A stretch of 64,000 nucleotides of DNA, taken from Geomonas diazotrophica. Its GTDB lineage: Bacteria; Desulfobacterota; Desulfuromonadia; Geobacterales; Geobacteraceae. Below, one piece after another: positions 61,936 through 64,000 of the stretch. Where the stretch lies: NCBI RefSeq assembly GCF_018919385.1, contig NZ_JAHLMF010000003.1, positions 62,001 through 126,000 on the forward strand. The letters are read 5' to 3'. A program made the position numbers and the translations under genes. The notes below the pieces were generated by a model, which did not search any database, was not told the origin of the DNA, and worked only from the letters and a program-made list of their open reading frames with translations. Numbering within the stretch: the first letter of the stretch is position 1; every line of letters starts with the position of its first letter.

Positions 61936-61981
61936 TGGTGGAGACGGTCGGGATCGAACCGACGACCTATGCGTTGCGAAA
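61936..61981 (-). tRNA. Fossil 3' fragment of a tRNA-Ala
   Basis: Read on the minus strand, the bases end in GTCTCCACCA, with a perfect T-arm (GTCGG-TTCGATC-CCGAC) and an anticodon loop ...TTCGCAA..., anticodon CGC (Ala). The 5' half is missing. It looks like a leftover of another integration event and is not expected to be functional. Confidence 0.55.
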
Positions 61982-62111
61982 TTTTAGGGTGGCTTTCATA
62001 AAGTCTGGTGGAACGCTAATACGAGATAGCCAAGAAGTAAGAGGGGGGATTCTTGCTGCTGGGCACCAGGTCTTTTTGAATTCACTCCATTTCACCGTTA
62101 GCCAGATACTA

Positions 62112-62150
62112 AGGGTTGCACTAGGGGTTGCATGGGGCTCAAGATGCAAC
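62112..62150. promoter_or_regulatory. Second set of TTGCA(T/C) motifs, candidate arm sites at right end
   Basis: AGGGTTGCACTAGG and GGGTTGCATGGGG, then an inverted ATGCAAC. These correspond to the set at 44296-44335 next to the integrase gene. Confidence 0.5.
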
Positions 62151-62190
62151 AAAGGGTTACGGCTTCTTTAGCTGTAACCCTTTGTTTTTT
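62151..62190. terminator. Terminator beside tRNA-Ser
   Basis: AAAGGGTTACGGCT / AGCTGTAACCCTTT with six T to the right. It is a diverged copy of the hairpin at 44062-44098. Confidence 0.75.
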
Positions 62191-62251
62191 AATGGCGGAG
62201 AGATAGGGATTCGAACCCTAGGTACCTTTCGGTACACCTGATTTCGAGTCA
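62187..62251. repeat. Attachment site, right copy (65-bp direct repeat)
   Basis: Identical to 44095-44159; here it lies within the intact tRNA-Ser gene, which the island restores. Confidence 0.93.
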
Positions 62252-62280
62252 GGCACCATCGACCACTCGGACATCTCTCC
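62193..62280 (-). tRNA. tRNA-Ser (anticodon CGA)
   Basis: 88 bases with CCA encoded. The acceptor stem is GGAGAGA / TCTCTCC, the anticodon stem-loop is CTGACTCGAAATCAG with anticodon CGA, the long variable arm (GTACC-GAAA-GGTAC) is typical of tRNA-Ser, and the T-arm is GGGTTCGAATCCC. It is the integration target of the island. Confidence 0.97.
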
Positions 62281-62373
62281 GGATATGCTGTTGTCAAAGG
62301 AGCGGCGCTCCTCGGAGCAGAAAGATATACCTCATTCGAAAGAGAAATTCAACCCTGTTGTGGCTCCCCGAGG

Positions 62374-62634
62374 TCAGTAGGTAAGGCCCGCATAAAAATC
62401 CTGCAGAAATTGCCGCTGTGTCTTGGTCAGGACGCCCCTGGTGTCTATCTCTGACAGGATGCGCCAAATGAGGCCGAGCTCGCTGTACACCCTGAGCACG
62501 GCGGTGAGCTTGTGGCGCGAATGATCTTCCGATGCTATGGTCCCCTGCAGCAGCTCCTCGGTATAGGCGGCCAGCCGGGTGATCTCGTGGTGCGTCGCCA
62601 TGATGGCGTTGGGGGTTATTTCTTCAATTTGCAT
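62374..62634 (-). CDS. Small hypothetical protein (86 aa)
   Basis: MQIEEITPNAIMATHHEITR onwards, a mostly helical protein with HKLTAVLRVYSELGLIWRIL and RQFLQDFYAGLTY at the end. GAGAGGGG precedes the start. It is not recognised. It lies just outside the island and runs with tadA on the same strand. Confidence 0.6.
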   Translation of the reverse strand: MQIEEITPNAIMATHHEITRLAAYTEELLQGTIASEDHSRHKLTAVLRVYSELGLIWRILSEIDTRGVLTKTQRQFLQDFYAGLTY

Positions 62635-62725
62635 AGGCCCCTCTCAAAGCCGTTGAAAAAGATTGGTTGTCCTAAATTTCGGCTTAAGCTCGGAAAAGGT
62701 TTAGGGCTTTTTTCCTCTTTTTTTC

Positions 62726-63214
62726 TCAGCTGTTGAGGGGCTTTCTCTCCTGCTTTTTCTGTGCCCGTAAGTTTGCGAAAAAACTGGAAAGCATGCTGGA
62801 GGTTTCCTCGCCGCGCACGCCGGGGGTGAGGACGACGCTGTGGTTCAGCCGCTTGTCATCGGAGAAGTCAAACAATGACCCCGCCGCTCCCCCTTTGGGG
62901 TCGTAGCTTCCGAAGACGACGCGGTCCAGGCGCGAGAGGATTATGGCTCCCATGCACATGGTGCAGGGCTCGAGGGTAACGTAAAGGGTGGCGCCGGTGA
63001 GTCGCCAACTGGCAAGCTTTCTGGCGGCCTTGCGTATGGCGATCATCTCGGCGTGTGCGGAGGGGTCCTGCTTGCTTTCGCGCAGGTTGTGCCCCCGCGC
63101 GATCACCACGTCGTCTTTCACTATCACGGCACCGATCGGCACCTCGCCTATCGATTCGGCTTTTCTTGCCTGGTCGATCGCTTTTCCCATCCAGTAGTGG
63201 TCGTCTTTCTTCAT
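62726..63214 (-). CDS. tadA: tRNA adenosine(34) deaminase TadA
   Basis: 162 residues. The zinc deaminase motif HAEMIAIRKAARKLASWRLT and the PCTMCMGAI knuckle identify the cytidine/deoxycytidylate deaminase fold. It converts A34 to inosine in tRNA-Arg(ACG). YDPKGGAAGSLFDFSDDKRL NH is a TadA family stretch. The length is normal and the start has GAAGGAACGATG upstream. Confidence 0.95.
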   Translation of the reverse strand: MKKDDHYWMGKAIDQARKAESIGEVPIGAVIVKDDVVIARGHNLRESKQDPSAHAEMIAIRKAARKLASWRLTGATLYVTLEPCTMCMGAIILSRLDRVVFGSYDPKGGAAGSLFDFSDDKRLNHSVVLTPGVRGEETSSMLSSFFANLRAQKKQERKPLNS

Positions 63215-63378
63215 CGTTCCTTCTTTAATAGATCCAACGGCACTCGCCTTCCCTGCTCCCCCCCTCCAGTTCTGCTGCGCCCACTGAAGGGCCTCGGCCT
63301 ACAGGCGGGGGCGGTGATGCTGGCATGGAGAAAAGGGTGAAGGCCGGCGCCGGTTTTGAACGTAGAACGCCTTGGCCG

Positions 63379-63798
63379 TTAATGCAGTCCCTCGCCGGTG
63401 GTGGTCATGACGAGTTTGCCGTGCTTGACCCCCTTCACGCCGATAAGTTCGTCGGCGATGCGGCGTACGTCGCGGGCCTTGCCGCGCACCACCAGGACTT
63501 CGAGGCAGTTATGGGCGTCCAGGTGGACGTGCAGCGCGGAGATGATCTGGTCGTGGTGGGCGTGCTGGTGCTCGGTCAGCTTGTCGGAAAGGTCGCGCAC
63601 ATGGTGATTGTAGACCAGCGTGACGGTGCCGACCCCTTCTTTTTCACCTTCTTCCCAATCGAGCTCAACCTGGGCCGCCCTGATCAGGTCGCGGATCGCC
63701 TCGGAGCGGTTGGCGTACCCCTTCTGTTCGATGAGCCGGTCGAAGCTCTCCAGCAACTGGTCGTCCATGGAAATGCCGAATCTTACTGTCTCTCCCAT
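63379..63798 (-). CDS. nikR: Nickel-responsive regulator NikR
   Basis: 139 residues. The ribbon-helix-helix domain is [20 protein letters not shown], and the C-terminal ACT-type domain has the nickel site residues His-Val-His and Cys in [14 protein letters not shown], with an additional His in NHHVRDLS. It represses nickel uptake genes when nickel is plentiful. GGAG lies upstream. No nickel transporter is in the window. Confidence 0.95.
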
Positions 63799-63916
63799 GC
63801 ATGGCTCTCCTTGAGAAAAAGTGCCTTACTATACGTGAAAGACAAAGGAGAGTCAAAACCCACCTTCGCGCTACGCGCTTCGGTGGGCAAGCCCACCCAA
63901 AGGCGCAACTACCGGA

Positions 63917-63991
63917 GGCGCAAAACGGAAAGACGCAGAGATGGTAAGACATCGGATTTGTCTCTTTCTCTGCGCCTTGGCGGCTTTGCGT
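63917..63991. repeat. Dispersed inverted repeat near the right edge
   Basis: About 24 bases at 63917-63940 (GCGCAAAACGGAAAGACGC and neighbours) are an imperfect inverted match to 63968-63991 (CTCTGCGCC...GGCTTTGCGT). It resembles the 'ctctgcg' repeats scattered in Geobacter-type genomes. The gap 63799-64000 shows no gene. Confidence 0.5.
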
Positions 63992-64000
63992 GCAATTGGT

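Overview
The window looks like a chromosome segment of a Geobacter-like member of the Desulfuromonadota (Geobacter, Geomonas or Citrifermentans type). The evidence is the GC-rich coding style, three GEMM-I riboswitches, a bacteriohemerythrin, a NikR and TadA neighbourhood, and many small secreted or lipoprotein genes. This assignment is inference from gene content; no database search was possible.

Layout. (1) 1-7.2 kb: ordinary chromosomal genes, including a PstS-like binding protein, a methyl-accepting chemotaxis protein, a zinc-ribbon protein, a glycerate kinase and several small exported proteins. (2) 6.9-7.6 kb: a bacteriohemerythrin gene preceded by a textbook sigma70 promoter, a GEMM-I riboswitch and a terminator. 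One iron-ligand histidine of the protein appears to be cysteine. (3) 7.7-34.9 kb: two nearly identical GEMM-I riboswitches in tandem, each with its own terminator, then a third attenuator-like hairpin. These lead a run of about 20 same-strand, often overlapping genes that ends at a terminator near 34.9 kb. The run encodes a roughly 2,890-residue DUF11-repeat surface protein, an outer-membrane barrel with three OmpA-like domains, a coiled-coil exported protein, three TPR-type envelope proteins (two of them lipoproteins), an ExbB/TolQ-type protein, two ExbD/TolR-type proteins, a TonB-like protein with an AgmX/PglI-type C-terminal domain, a pair of small paralogues, an OmpW-like barrel and small exported proteins. 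I read this as a proton-motive-force-driven, envelope-spanning machine for a giant surface protein, related in parts list to the Agl-Glt system of myxobacteria and switched by a cyclic dinucleotide. It is the best candidate here for an undescribed system.

(4) 35-39.7 kb: acr3 and arsC together with phoB, pstS and a small zinc-ribbon gene on the minus strand, then a membrane protein and an entericidin-like lipoprotein. (5) 39.7-42 kb: a gene-poor stretch with degenerate A/T-rich repeats, then small envelope genes. (6) 42.1-44.0 kb: ftsH.

(7) 44.1-62.25 kb: an integrated island of about 18 kb in tRNA-Ser(CGA), bounded by a 65-bp direct repeat of the tRNA 3' portion. Its left part (tyrosine integrase, AlpA, primase-like protein, terminase small subunit) resembles a phage-satellite (PICI) module. 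Its right part is defence-like: a divergent XRE and ImmA-type pair, a type I restriction operon with an ATPase plus HNH (Septu-type) pair inserted between hsdS and hsdR, and a two-TM GAF-like sensor protein. A fossil tRNA-Ala 3' fragment lies near the right end. (8) 62.3-64 kb: chromosomal genes again (a small hypothetical protein, tadA, nikR) and a dispersed inverted repeat.
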